Shown: positions 38,326 to 46,896, numbered from the stretch's first letter. The stretch: DNA of 64,000 bases from Arthrobacter sp. Y-9 (GCF_029690065.1 NZ_CP121463.1:1736001-1800000); one strand, 5' to 3'. The notes: generated by a model not told the origin, from the letters alone. Translations and numbers: made by a program.

Positions 38326-38715
38326 ATGGATAAGCGCCGCTGGGCTTCTGTCATCACCATCGCTGTCATTCTCGTGCTCTTCGCGGGTGGAGCCGTGGCG
38401 CTGATTTGGCCACAATTCCATCAGAAGTCTCAGCAGCATCTCACGCTGAAGGCCACCGCCACGGTGGTCGACAAGCAACTGCGCCCCAAGACCGGAATGC
38501 CGAGTCGTGACTACGCTCTGACGTACACGTATGTCGTGGACGGGCACACCTACCGCTCCTCTGCGAATTCAACCGATGGAGAGATCTCGGGTGCTGCGTT
38601 CACCGTGTGCGTCGATCCGGCCCGCCCCGAGTTGAATGCTCCACTGCTCGCCGGCGCGGCATGCGGCGACACGAGTCTCGGGAAGTGGACGGTCACGGCG
38701 AAGAGGATCGATTGA
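38326..38715 (+). CDS. Hypothetical single-pass membrane protein (DUF3592-like)
   Basis: About 129 residues: a short basic N-terminus, one membrane helix (ITIAVILVLFAGGAVALIW), then an extracytoplasmic beta-rich domain with SRDYALTYTYVVDGHTYRS, reminiscent of DUF3592. ATG at 38326, or a GTG at 38314. No partner gene is evident. Unknown function. Confidence 0.6.
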   Translation: MDKRRWASVITIAVILVLFAGGAVALIWPQFHQKSQQHLTLKATATVVDKQLRPKTGMPSRDYALTYTYVVDGHTYRSSANSTDGEISGAAFTVCVDPARPELNAPLLAGAACGDTSLGKWTVTAKRID

Positions 38716-38773
38716 TCCTTCGGGCCGGCGATGCGGGGAGGGCGTCCGCGGCCACCCATGAGAGCATCGAGAT

Positions 38774-39547
38774 GTGACCGACCTTACTTCGCCGGCCCTG
38801 CCGCCATTCCACGAGTCACTGACCTGGCTCACCCCACTTTCGGAGGAACGAGCCGCGCATCTCGTGGCGTTCCTGACCGATCCTGCCCCGCGAGAGGTTC
38901 TGGACATGGGGTGTGGCTGGGGTGAGCTGCTGCTCCGTGTACTGGAAGCGGCCCCGGGAGCACGGGGACGAGGCGTGGACCGATCGCCCGCGTTCATCGA
39001 CCGGGCGCGGCAGCAAGCGCTGGCCCGTGGGCTCGGAGCGCGGGTGGCATTCGACCTCATGCCCGGTATGGAGGCCCAGGACCTGCGCGCGGACGCCGTG
39101 ATCTGCATCGGGGCAAGCCAGATCTGGGGATCCCCGGTGGAGGATGCGCAGCCGCTGGACTACACTTCCGCGCTGCGTGCGCTGCGGGAGCTGGTTCAGC
39201 CCGGTGGGCGCCTCGTGTACGGCGAGGCGATCTGGATGGCGCCGCCTCACCCGGCGGCGACCGCTCCTCTGGCTGGACGGGACGACGAATACATCACGCA
39301 GGACGCGTTGCGTGAACTGATCCGGACCGCCGGCTTCGACGTGGTCGACGACGACGAAACGAGCCTTGAGGAGTGGGACACCTTCGAGGCGGGATTCCGG
39401 GAGCCGTGCATCCGTTGGCTGGAAGCCCACGACGCAGACCACCCCGCGGCTGAGCAGGTCCGTCAGCAGCATGAGGACCAGCGGGCCGCGTATGAAGACG
39501 GCTATCGCGGGGTGCTGGGGATGGCGTACTTCTGCCTGCAGGGGTAG
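38774..39547 (+). CDS. Class I SAM-dependent methyltransferase
   Basis: 257 residues. Motif I is VLDMGCGWGELLLRVLE, motif II lies near GRGVDRSPAFI, and the later ELVQPGGRLVYGEA is the post-strand 5 motif. The substrate is unknown. GTG start at 38774; the flanking genes give no pathway clue. Confidence 0.85.
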   Translation: MTDLTSPALPPFHESLTWLTPLSEERAAHLVAFLTDPAPREVLDMGCGWGELLLRVLEAAPGARGRGVDRSPAFIDRARQQALARGLGARVAFDLMPGMEAQDLRADAVICIGASQIWGSPVEDAQPLDYTSALRALRELVQPGGRLVYGEAIWMAPPHPAATAPLAGRDDEYITQDALRELIRTAGFDVVDDDETSLEEWDTFEAGFREPCIRWLEAHDADHPAAEQVRQQHEDQRAAYEDGYRGVLGMAYFCLQG

Positions 39548-39566
39548 ATGCTGCCGAGGTCCGGGT

Positions 39567-40040
39567 TCACTCCTCGACGAGGGTGCTGAGAAGGAGGACC
39601 CCGTCCTGGCGTCCGGCACGGTCCGGCAGATAGCGGAGCGCGATCCGACGTCCGACCGGCAGGATGTCTTCGACCGATTGTGTCGTTCGGCGGACCCGGC
39701 CGTCCCGGTCGGTGAACACGACCGTCACCACTGAGCCCACGGTGTCCTCGGCACCTTCCTGGCCTTGTCTCCGCCACGGCTCCGAACTCTCGACAACGCC
39801 TGTCGCGTCGAGCCCGGCGTCCTTGACCACCCGCCGTCGTCGTGCCTGGTGGATGAAGACCGCGGTCAGGAGGACGATCACCTCGCCGACGACCACCCAG
39901 ACGGCGACGTCGGCGAAGGAAGCGGGCCAGAGCGCATGCACCGCGAACAGGCTGCCGGCGATCATCGCGAGCACACAGAAGAGCGCCACGTAGCTGATCT
40001 CGAACGACGTGTCCGGCGTGATCTTGCGATCCTCCGTCAT
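39567..40040 (-). CDS. Hypothetical two-helix membrane protein with DUF3592-like C-terminus
   Basis: 157 residues: two hydrophobic segments (about 15-37 and 44-64), then a basic linker (HQARRRRVV) and a beta-rich domain (VVTVVFTDRDGRVRRTTQ). The soluble part is similar in style to the small protein at 38.3 kb. Function unknown. Confidence 0.6.
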   Translation of the reverse strand: MTEDRKITPDTSFEISYVALFCVLAMIAGSLFAVHALWPASFADVAVWVVVGEVIVLLTAVFIHQARRRRVVKDAGLDATGVVESSEPWRRQGQEGAEDTVGSVVTVVFTDRDGRVRRTTQSVEDILPVGRRIALRYLPDRAGRQDGVLLLSTLVEE

Positions 40041-40183
40041 CGACGACCCCCTTGGAGCGATGCGGGAGGTGCTGCACGGCGCATCTCGTGACGCCGAAGG
40101 GACTGGGCGGCGCCGTGAGCGAACCTGATGCCAGGGTAGGTGAGAACGTGCGGCGCGACCAGAGGGACGGGCGGAGGCCCGAG

Positions 40184-40627
40184 CTAGTTCAGCGGCGGTG
40201 AATATCGCAGGACGTTGGTTTCACGGCGCTCGAAGCCTACTGATGCGTAGAGTTTCAGTGCCGATTCGCGCGTTGGGCGCGAGGTGAGATCCAGTGTGCG
40301 GAGGCGTCTTCTGGACGACTCCGCAGTGATTTCTGAGAGCAGCAACCGGGCGATGCCGCGTCCGCGTGCCTGGTGGCTGACGACGACGTCCTCGACGATC
40401 CCGCGCCAACCGGTCACCAGTGGAAAAGTCACCAGGGTCGCCATGCCGACGATCCGGCCGCCGTCGCGCGCGACGAAGAGGTCGACGCCTGAGGCGTCAA
40501 GCATCGACTGCACCCGCCCAGGGTCGAACGTCGCGCTGGTGGACAGCTGAGAGAGAAGCATTTCCACTTGGTGAAGATCGTCATCGGCCAGATTCTCGAC
40601 GACCGCGATCTCGATATGATCGGCCAT
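40184..40627 (-). CDS. GNAT family N-acetyltransferase
   Basis: 147 residues. The acetyl-CoA site is VVSHQARGRGIARLLLSEI, and the end (SALKLYASVGFERRET) is typical of GNATs. The ATG at 40627 is 6 bases after TAGTCT, consistent with a leaderless start. The acceptor is unknown. Confidence 0.85.
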   Translation of the reverse strand: MADHIEIAVVENLADDDLHQVEMLLSQLSTSATFDPGRVQSMLDASGVDLFVARDGGRIVGMATLVTFPLVTGWRGIVEDVVVSHQARGRGIARLLLSEITAESSRRRLRTLDLTSRPTRESALKLYASVGFERRETNVLRYSPPLN

Positions 40628-40720
40628 GAGCACAGACTAGTCCGCGATGGGGGAGATCGACCGCTGCACCGTCGTGAATTGTGTTCATCAGTCTCAGTCT
40701 CACTAAAGGGGGGGCGCAGG

Positions 40721-40990
40721 GTGCCTTCGCCAGGAGCAGGTCTCGCCATTGTCGGCGCACTAGTCCTTCTGATGGGGTCAGGCGTCGCCGTCTTTCGAGT
40801 GCCCGTGTCCAGGAGGCATCGTCGGTGGATGGAGATGTTCCTGAGGCGACTCGGCCCCATGGGAATACGGCCCAGACAGCCAATCGAGGATGCCACGTCT
40901 CCGGGTACCTGGTTGACCGTCGGGGTCTTATCGGCGCTTTTGGGCGCCGCATTTCTTGTCGTCGGCCTGAATCTGCTGCTCCGGCCGTAA
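40721..40990 (+). CDS. Hypothetical small membrane protein
   Basis: About 89 residues with two hydrophobic segments (AGLAIVGALVLLMGSGVAVF and TVGVLSALLGAAFLVVGLNLL) around a basic loop (RRHRRW). GTG start with a G-rich tract upstream. Unknown function; it could be a chance frame, but codon use is like its neighbours. Confidence 0.5.
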   Translation: MPSPGAGLAIVGALVLLMGSGVAVFRVPVSRRHRRWMEMFLRRLGPMGIRPRQPIEDATSPGTWLTVGVLSALLGAAFLVVGLNLLLRP

Positions 40991-41126
40991 GCGCGGACGG
41001 CGGCACGTTGCTGGTGCCGCCGTGGCAGTCCCCACAGCTATCCTGGGGGAGTGACGAAGACTGTAGGGCTGCTCGGCGCGCCCGTTGATCCGCGCACTCA
41101 TCACCGCAGGTCAGAGGGGCAGACTG

Positions 41127-41843
41127 ATGCCTAGCCCGATGTTGACGGTGGCCGTCGCCCAACCGGTGATCGGTCTGAACGATCTCAGCGGGAATGTCGC
41201 CTCACACGCTGACGCCATTCGCGCAGCGGACAGCCGACTGGCGATCTTCCCAGAGCTGTCTCTCACCGGTTATGACATCGACGCGCCGGTGGTCGACCTG
41301 GACGACCCGCTCCTCAAAGACCTTGTCGATGCCTGCGCGGAGAAGGAGAGTGTCGCGCTCGTCGGTGCTCCCGTGGGGGAGGCGGGGCGTCTGTCCATCG
41401 CCACCCTCAGAATCGACGCGGACGGGGTATCGGTCGCGTACCGAAAGACGTGGCTGCACGGGGAGGAGTTCACCCGGTTCACTCCCGGCTCGGGTCCTTC
41501 GACCATCGACGTCGACGGATGGGTCGTCGGGCTGGCCATCTGCCGCGATACCGGACAGAGCCAGCACACAGCGCAGATGGCTGCGCATGACGTCGACCTC
41601 TACGCGGCCGGCGTCGTAGACGTCGCTTCTGACGTCGTCGAATGCCAGGCGCGTGCCTTCGTCATCAGCCGGGCGCTGGCAGCACCGGTCGCGATCGCCA
41701 GCTTCGCGGGGCCGACGGGCGGAGGTTTCGACGAGACCGCCGGGCACTCCGCGATCTTCGCTGCCGACGGAACGAAGCTCGCGGAAGCCGACGGACTGGC
41801 TGGCAGCATGGTGCGCACTGAACTGACGCGTCGGCCTCACTGA
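41127..41843 (+). CDS. Carbon-nitrogen hydrolase (nitrilase superfamily)
   Basis: 238 residues. The catalytic triad positions are visible: Glu in FPELSLTGYD, Lys in YRKTWLHGEE and Cys in LAICRDTGQS. This is an amidase-like enzyme of unknown substrate. The ATG at 41127 has GAGGGG upstream. Confidence 0.88.
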   Translation: MPSPMLTVAVAQPVIGLNDLSGNVASHADAIRAADSRLAIFPELSLTGYDIDAPVVDLDDPLLKDLVDACAEKESVALVGAPVGEAGRLSIATLRIDADGVSVAYRKTWLHGEEFTRFTPGSGPSTIDVDGWVVGLAICRDTGQSQHTAQMAAHDVDLYAAGVVDVASDVVECQARAFVISRALAAPVAIASFAGPTGGGFDETAGHSAIFAADGTKLAEADGLAGSMVRTELTRRPH

Positions 41844-41910
41844 GGATCCACCTGAGGCGTGGTCACGTCAAGCCGTACATCGCGACCTGATGGCCTTCGA
41901 CCAGCCGAGA

Positions 41911-42441
41911 TCATCCGTGGTGAACACCAAAGTCCTCGAGGATCGAGGACACCAGATCCTCCGTTGACAAATCAGCGCCGACGCGGGTCTCGTGGTGCCA
42001 GGGGAGTGGCTGCCAGCCGTCATACCAGGCCCGGATCTTTTCCTCGCCGAACTCCCTTGCCAGCGGTCGTCCAGCGTGGCGTCGTAATGCCTCATCGAGG
42101 CCGATGTCGAATTGGTATATGCGGGTCTGTCCTCGGTGGTCATTGTGCAGTTGCTCGAACGGCGACGAGTAATCCCGCAGATTGAAAATGCCGTCCAAGA
42201 TCACGTCATACCCGAGGTTCAGAGATTCTCGCGCCGCGCTGACGATCAGCATGCTGGCGTCCCGGGCCCGTTGCACACGATCTTCGTTGCTCAAGACCTC
42301 GCGCCTGAAGTAGTCCTGATGAATTAGGGCAACTTTGGACCCGAGCTTCTCACGCAGCGCCAACGCCGTCGTCGTCTTCCCGGACGCGGAATCTCCTCGA
42401 AGGATCACGAGGCGCGTGGATTCGTCACCGACAGTGGTCAT
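41911..42441 (-). CDS. P-loop kinase-like ATPase
   Basis: 176 residues with Walker A GDSASGKTTTAL and a downstream LDGIFNLRD block. The size and fold suggest a small-molecule kinase, or a relative of the zeta-toxin/chloramphenicol-phosphotransferase group. The ATG at 42441 follows GTGGGA. It is the last intact gene before the dif site, 82 bases away, and reads away from it. Confidence 0.78.
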   Translation of the reverse strand: MTTVGDESTRLVILRGDSASGKTTTALALREKLGSKVALIHQDYFRREVLSNEDRVQRARDASMLIVSAARESLNLGYDVILDGIFNLRDYSSPFEQLHNDHRGQTRIYQFDIGLDEALRRHAGRPLAREFGEEKIRAWYDGWQPLPWHHETRVGADLSTEDLVSSILEDFGVHHG

Positions 42442-42522
42442 TCCCACATCCTGCCATCGCACGAAGCCGGGGAGGCGAGCCGCGTGGCCACCGGTACTCT
42501 TCTGTGCGGTTATCTGGTTATT

Positions 42523-42550
42523 AGTTGACATAATGTAGATTATCGGCGCT
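42523..42550 (-). other. Candidate chromosomal dif site (XerCD recombination site)
   Basis: 28 bp. Read on the minus strand the left arm is AGCGCCGATAA, the centre is TCTACA and the right arm is TTATGTCAACT. The right (XerD) arm matches the B. subtilis dif arm at 10 of 11 positions and the E. coli arm at 9 of 11. The left arm matches the E. coli XerC arm at 7 of 11, including the inner ATAA. The 11-6-11 layout is canonical. It lies in a non-coding gap beside recombinase debris. Confidence 0.82.
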
Positions 42551-42599
42551 TAAAGGACGGGAGTGGAAGTGGATGCGAGAACTCCCGCCTCACGACGAA

Positions 42600-43274
42600 T
42601 CCGGCGTTTCCACAGTTCAGCCGGGCAGGCCGACGGGCCACGCCGAGACGCATCGCTGAGCGCTTCCTCAAAGGGGCCATCAAAACCAAGGCCGCCCCAG
42701 CGGGGCTCACCATCATCCCGCACCGCCGCGGCACCAGCCCACGACTCGCCAAACCGGGACAGGGCGAAGCACTCAAACGAGTCATCCATGAAGACGGACT
42801 AGAGACCCGTGGCCGCGCCGTCGCGATCCTTATCCTCGTCTTTGGACAACAAGCCGAAAACATCGCACGGCTGACCCTGGCGGATGTGACCATACCGAAG
42901 AGCTGGTCGCCATTCAGCTCGGGACCACCCGGAACGCATTACAGGATCCGCTGGCCGAGCCATGGCGCGAACTCGCCGCGAACCCCTGCCACGACCTGAC
43001 CGCCGCACACCCCAATACCAAGTGGGTATTCCGCGGCGCCTCTCCCGGACGTCACATCCACCCCGGACGCCTCACAACCCGGCTTAGCAAACTATTCAGT
43101 ACACGGGCCGCGCGGCTCGGAACTCTCCACGAACTCACCAAACTCGCACCCGTAGCTATCATGGCCGAGACCCTTGGCTACTCCCCTACGACCATCGAAC
43201 GATACGCTACCGACTCAGCAGCGGCCTACGCCCAATGCATCGCGGCAACGAAAACGATCAGGCGAAGCCCCTGA
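42600..43274 (+). pseudogene. Tyrosine-recombinase-family remnant, frameshifted and 5'-truncated
   Basis: Reads RIAERFLKGAIKTKAAPAG, then VAILILVFGQQAENIARLT, then after one frameshift near 42,895 continues ELVAIQLGTTRNALQDP to KLAPVAIMAETLGYSPTTI and a TGA at 43274. This matches the C-terminal half of a large actinobacterial integrase-like family (a His/Arg-x-x-Arg-type catalytic region is weakly kept). The N-terminal half is missing, and the remnant starts within about 100 bases of dif. Confidence 0.7.
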
Positions 43275-43671
43275 AGACGGTGTCGGGGTCGGCGCTTTCA
43301 GCAAAGTGTTCCCAATCCATGTTGGCAAGGTTCAGGTTGTTGTCAACGCCCCACAGCTCACGCGCTACACACCGAAACGGCTGGCGTAAGGCCTCACCAA
43401 GGTCCACAACAAGAATCGGATAATCCGGTTCCAGAGCGTCGTGGTCCACAACGAAGAGGACGGCTGCCTGATTCTCGGCTGCTAGAACAGCTTCACGAAG
43501 CTGCTCCCACTCAACATTTTCCCAAGCAGGATCGTCCACGACTTCCACATAGGCACGAAAGCCATCTTCGTTTTCGGTCAGCACAACCGAGAGGGCGTCG
43601 AGCCAAGCCTTCTCATCTGCAAAGCTCGTGCGGACCAGAACCGAATTTTCTGTCTTCGGAAGAATTGGCAT
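43258..43671 (-). CDS. DUF6924 domain-containing protein
   Basis: 137 residues, acidic and soluble. VLVRTSFADEKAWLDALS at the start and ELWGVDNNLNLANMDWEHF at the end match the DUF6924 pattern. Function unknown; the family is typical of actinobacterial accessory regions and resembles immunity proteins in size and charge (inference). Its stop overlaps the tail of the recombinase remnant by 17 bases on the opposite strand. ATG at 43671. Confidence 0.78.
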   Translation of the reverse strand: MPILPKTENSVLVRTSFADEKAWLDALSVVLTENEDGFRAYVEVVDDPAWENVEWEQLREAVLAAENQAAVLFVVDHDALEPDYPILVVDLGEALRQPFRCVARELWGVDNNLNLANMDWEHFAESADPDTVFRGFA

Positions 43672-43749
43672 GTCGCTATCCAACCATGCCGACCACAAGT
43701 ACTGCCGAGACAACGCTTGTGTCGTTAGGCCGCCGGGCCACTCCCGGCC

Positions 43750-43773
43750 CACGAATACCCGTGCATGCCAGTT
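43750..43773 (+). repeat. 24-bp direct repeat, copy 1
   Basis: Begins CACGAATACCCGTGCATG and ends CCAGTT. It is identical to 45,046-45,069 and lies just before the second recombinase remnant. Confidence 0.88.
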
Positions 43774-43789
43774 AACTAACGGGAGGGGA

Positions 43790-44312
43790 AGTAGCTGTGA
43801 GATTTCCCCCGAAGGGCCAACGACCAGGCGTATCGCGGACCGCTTCCTCAAACGGGCCACCAAAACCAAGACCGCGGCCGCCGGGCTCGCCATCGTTCCG
43901 CACGGCCGCGGCACCAGCCCACGACTGACCAAAACCGGTCAAGACCGAGCGCTCCAATAAGTCGCCCTCACCAACGAACTCGAGATCCGCGGCCGGGCCG
44001 CCGACATCCTCATCCTCGTCTTCGGACAACAAGTCGAAAACATCGCACTGCTAACTTGGGACAACGTCGCCGTCACCGACGACTGAGTCACCACCCTGGC
44101 CACGAATTGACCGCCGTACCCAGAAAACTTAATGGGTGTTCCGAGGAGCCTCGCCCGGACGACACATCAATCCAGGACAGCTCACCAGCCGTCTCAGCAA
44201 GCCCTTCAGCACCCGCGCCGCATGCCTAGGAACACTCCACTAAATCACCATACCCACACCCGTGGCCATCATCGCCGGGACCTCCGCCTACTCCCCTTCA
44301 ACCATCGACTGA
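43790..44312 (+). pseudogene. Second tyrosine-recombinase-family remnant, with stops and a deletion
   Basis: RRIADRFLKRATKTKTAAAG and ADILILVFGQQVENIALLT repeat the first remnant. There are in-frame stops (after DRALQ near 43,959 and after VAVTDD near 44,085). A gap of roughly 70 bases against copy 1 occurs near 44,100, and a further frameshift precedes the tail that parallels SLSKPFSTRAA and YSPSTI. Clearly inactive and more decayed than copy 1. Confidence 0.7.
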
Positions 44313-44948
44313 GCGGAAATTCCACGGATTCCCGACAGGAGGAATCTCTAGAAATAGCAAGTACAAATGCCCAAGAGCACGATGAGTGGCCCCGGCAATT
44401 CGATACTTGGCTGGGTCAGTTTCCCATCCGACAACGTAAATCTGATGGCGCGCCCAGTCCAGGATCGACTGGAGTTCATCGAAGTCAGGCTCTGGTGGAA
44501 TTGAGCTGGCCAAGGCCTCTTCAATCACAGCGCGCACCCTGCGACCGCCCTCGGTGGCGGACAGGAGGGCGCCTTCAATGCGAAGCCAAGCTTCGAGAGA
44601 GCAACGCGCGCCGGCCTGCTCGTCGCCATGCCAGCGACGCGGTTGAGTCGGCGTAACTGCGTCCCTAGACGGAGAGCGACGGCCGGCAGCCTTCTGCAGT
44701 CGACGAAGCTCGGCATACTCCGATTCGAGCCTGAGGTGAACCGCTCGTTCTGCCTCCAAGAGGTCCATCGCGGGCAGTAAGAAGTCCGGCCCACGCCAAG
44801 AACAATCCAACTTCGCCTGAAGGTAGGCCCAAGTTGGCTCAAACGCGATCGGCCGGGCAGATTGAATCCATGAACCTAATGCCCTGAAGCGAGCGTCAAG
44901 AGGCAACGACGCATCTCGCACCCGCTTTGCCTCACGTCCGAAGCCCAT
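44298..44948 (-). CDS. Hypothetical protein in the dif-linked module
   Basis: 216 residues, not recognised. Rich in Ala/Arg/Glu with predicted helices (AMDLLEAERAVHLRLESEY, VRAVIEEALASSI) and a Trp-containing C-terminal part (QSILDWARHQIYVVGWE). The last residues (FRSVDG) are read from sequence that belongs to the recombinase remnant, so the natural stop was probably lost. ATG at 44948. It occupies the same place in its module as DUF6924 does in the first. Confidence 0.6.
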   Translation of the reverse strand: MGFGREAKRVRDASLPLDARFRALGSWIQSARPIAFEPTWAYLQAKLDCSWRGPDFLLPAMDLLEAERAVHLRLESEYAELRRLQKAAGRRSPSRDAVTPTQPRRWHGDEQAGARCSLEAWLRIEGALLSATEGGRRVRAVIEEALASSIPPEPDFDELQSILDWARHQIYVVGWETDPAKYRIAGATHRALGHLYLLFLEIPPVGNPWNFRSVDG

Positions 44949-45045
44949 GGGCTCATCATAGGTGGCCAGGTGATTCTCGGTTGCCGCAAGGAGCATCGAG
45001 AGAGCCAGAAAGAAGTCTCGTCCGGAAGGGCGACTAGTCCCGGTT

Positions 45046-45069
45046 CACGAATACCCGTGCATGCCAGTT
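45046..45069 (+). repeat. 24-bp direct repeat, copy 2
   Basis: Identical to 43,750-43,773. The following 40 bases (GGAGGTGGCTGTGAGAACTC and around) resemble the start of the other two recombinase remnants, giving a third, nearly lost copy. Confidence 0.88.
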
Positions 45070-45133
45070 TGGTGATCTGGACGGAGGTGGCTGTGAGAAC
45101 TCTGGTAAGTCTGAAAGGCTTGTCGCCCGCCGT

Positions 45134-45541
45134 CTACTCTTTGGCCAACCATTGAGCGAATCGCGTCTGATCTGCCGCCGGCATGGGCCAGCGTGACGGC
45201 GAGACCCAGAGGACGGTTCCGCGCCCGCGCTCATGCGGTCCCTCGTACAGCCGCAATTCAGCCCCGGCTGCAAGCTCAGTCCAAGCCTCCAACTGGTCGA
45301 TAACCGGTGGCACGATGACCGCACGGACAACGTCGCCTGGATGGATGTGTTCGCGAGAGAATCCCAACACCGGCGCAGCTGTCTGGTCGCCCTCCCGCCA
45401 TCCTGGAAAGCCCCAATTCGGACGGTAGGTGAATCGTTTCCCCGCGGCGAACCCGCCCAGCAGGGGCTCCCGTCGGCCGCCGTCGACCGTGTGCGTGAAG
45501 GTCACGTCGATTCCGATCGCCACCGTGACAATGCCGTCCAT
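45134..45541 (-). CDS. EF-Tu domain-3-like small protein
   Basis: About 135 residues. TVDGGRREPLLGGFAAGKRF followed by PGDVVRAVIVPP and AGAELRLYEGPHERGRGTVLW resembles the beta-barrel third domain of EF-Tu, as found in small stand-alone actinobacterial proteins. The start is uncertain: ATG at 45541, or a GTG at 45655 overlapping the upstream SUKH gene by 10 bases. Function unknown. Confidence 0.55.
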   Translation of the reverse strand: MDGIVTVAIGIDVTFTHTVDGGRREPLLGGFAAGKRFTYRPNWGFPGWREGDQTAAPVLGFSREHIHPGDVVRAVIVPPVIDQLEAWTELAAGAELRLYEGPHERGRGTVLWVSPSRWPMPAADQTRFAQWLAKE

Positions 45542-45645
45542 GACTGCATCGTAAAGGCATCCGGCGCGTCGCGGCCAAGTGTTGAACGGCAGGCCAACGC
45601 CCGCCGTCGTGCTTTCACAAGACCAGACGCACGGGGCTTTGCCGC

Positions 45646-46200
45646 TCAGAGCCACCGACCTTCGGCCAGATCGGACCAGAATTCGACGTGATGAGTCGGA
45701 CGCTCTTCATCTGGGATACCGAGAAATTCCCTCCGGACGTAGGCGAACAGGCTGCTGCCGTAGCAGACCACGTCCGTCTGGTGCACGGACAGTACCGGGG
45801 CGCCGGAAGAAGCCGGAGCCGCCGGCAGGTAACGGTGTGCGTACAGGGGGACAAGCTTCGGCATGGCCATGAGACGTTCCCTTGCAACGCGCAGGGTCGT
45901 GAAGATGTCCCCGGGGCGGTCGCCCCATTCCTCAGGCCAGAAGTCACTGTGCCGGACATCGAAGAGCACGCCTTCGACGGGCGCGGCCAATCTGGCATTC
46001 ACCTCCGCAGGTTCACCCAGCCAGTCGACCCATCCTGGCCCGCGCGGCACAGCAAGGCTCAGCAGCCGTGCGTGATCCGGACTGAACCGGATCGAGAAAC
46101 GGTCTTCCAGGATGTCGATCTGCGAAGGTGACAAGCCGGGATCCAGAGCCACCTTCGCTTCGCCCAGAACGTCGACGGCCGCCTCCGCAGAATTCCTCAT
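45646..46200 (-). CDS. SMI1/KNR4 (SUKH)-like protein
   Basis: 184 residues. The N-terminal SPSQIDILEDRFSIRFSPDH with HARLLSLAVPRG is the SUKH signature start. GWVDWLG and VLSVHQTDVVCYGSSL are typical of the actinobacterial branch. SUKH proteins commonly neutralise polymorphic toxins in other bacteria. No toxin gene is adjacent, so this would be an orphan immunity protein (inference). ATG at 46200; overlaps or abuts the EF-Tu-like gene downstream. Confidence 0.72.
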   Translation of the reverse strand: MRNSAEAAVDVLGEAKVALDPGLSPSQIDILEDRFSIRFSPDHARLLSLAVPRGPGWVDWLGEPAEVNARLAAPVEGVLFDVRHSDFWPEEWGDRPGDIFTTLRVARERLMAMPKLVPLYAHRYLPAAPASSGAPVLSVHQTDVVCYGSSLFAYVRREFLGIPDEERPTHHVEFWSDLAEGRWL

Positions 46201-46301
46201 GCGATCAATGTAATGCGCGCTGGCTCTTCGGCAGTGGCCAGGTTCGGTGTTGACGGCCTGGACTGTTGCCCGAAACCTCTGTCGCGGAAGATCATGTGTC
46301 C

Positions 46302-46712
46302 ATGAACGAGTTGACGATCGGTTATCAGGGTTCGCTTCGGTTGTCGCATGATGGCGGAACGACGGGCTCCCGCCAGCCGACTGACAGCCTCGACATCACG
46401 ATCGCACTCGGCGCCTTGCGCGCCAGCAGGACCGTCTACGATTTCGACCGGTGGTCCGGACTCGTGGCGTTCTTCGAGGAACTCGAGTCCCACTGGACAG
46501 GATGGTCCGGCGAGAAGGTCTTCATGTCATTGGAGGGAGATTTCCGTCTGACCGCCCGACATGACGGCCATGTCCGGATCGCCGTCGAGCTCAGGGAATC
46601 CGACGCCCCAACGACATGGGCCGTCACCGGCGAGTTCGCTCTGGATCCCGGAGAGGAAGTATCCGAAGCCGTGCAGGGGCTTCGAGAACTCCTGGCTCAC
46701 CCCGGCCGGTGA
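46302..46712 (+). CDS. DUF6228 family protein
   Basis: 136 residues, acidic. DRWSGLVAFFEELESHWTGW and SLEGDFRLTARHDGHVRIAV match the DUF6228 pattern, another small actinobacterial family found in immunity-like settings. It diverges from the SUKH gene. The 184 bases from here to glgP hold no gene that I can see. Confidence 0.75.
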   Translation: MNELTIGYQGSLRLSHDGGTTGSRQPTDSLDITIALGALRASRTVYDFDRWSGLVAFFEELESHWTGWSGEKVFMSLEGDFRLTARHDGHVRIAVELRESDAPTTWAVTGEFALDPGEEVSEAVQGLRELLAHPGR

Positions 46713-46896
46713 ACGCGAAGGTCCAGTGCTGATCACCGGAAACCACGGAACGCGAGCGACACTCCCCTGCGCCCACCGCGCCACTCCCCTGCGCCTTTCT
46801 GATCATTCGGCGCTCACCTGGATCGTTACATGACAGCCGCCCGAAATATTCCGGAGAGACACATTCACGGACACCTGCGTCCTATAGCGTCTTGCC

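Noticed and set aside
42530-42543. The ATAAT-GTAG-ATTAT dyad as an ordinary operator
   Set aside because: The wider 28-bp context fits an XerC/XerD site far better, with both arms and a 6-base centre.
42600-43274. The recombinase remnant as a functional integrase
   Set aside because: The N-terminal half is missing and the frame shifts near 42,895. The second copy also has stops.
43750-45069. The two 24-bp repeats as a small CRISPR array
   Set aside because: They are 1.27 kb apart with genes between them, there are only two, and no cas genes are present.
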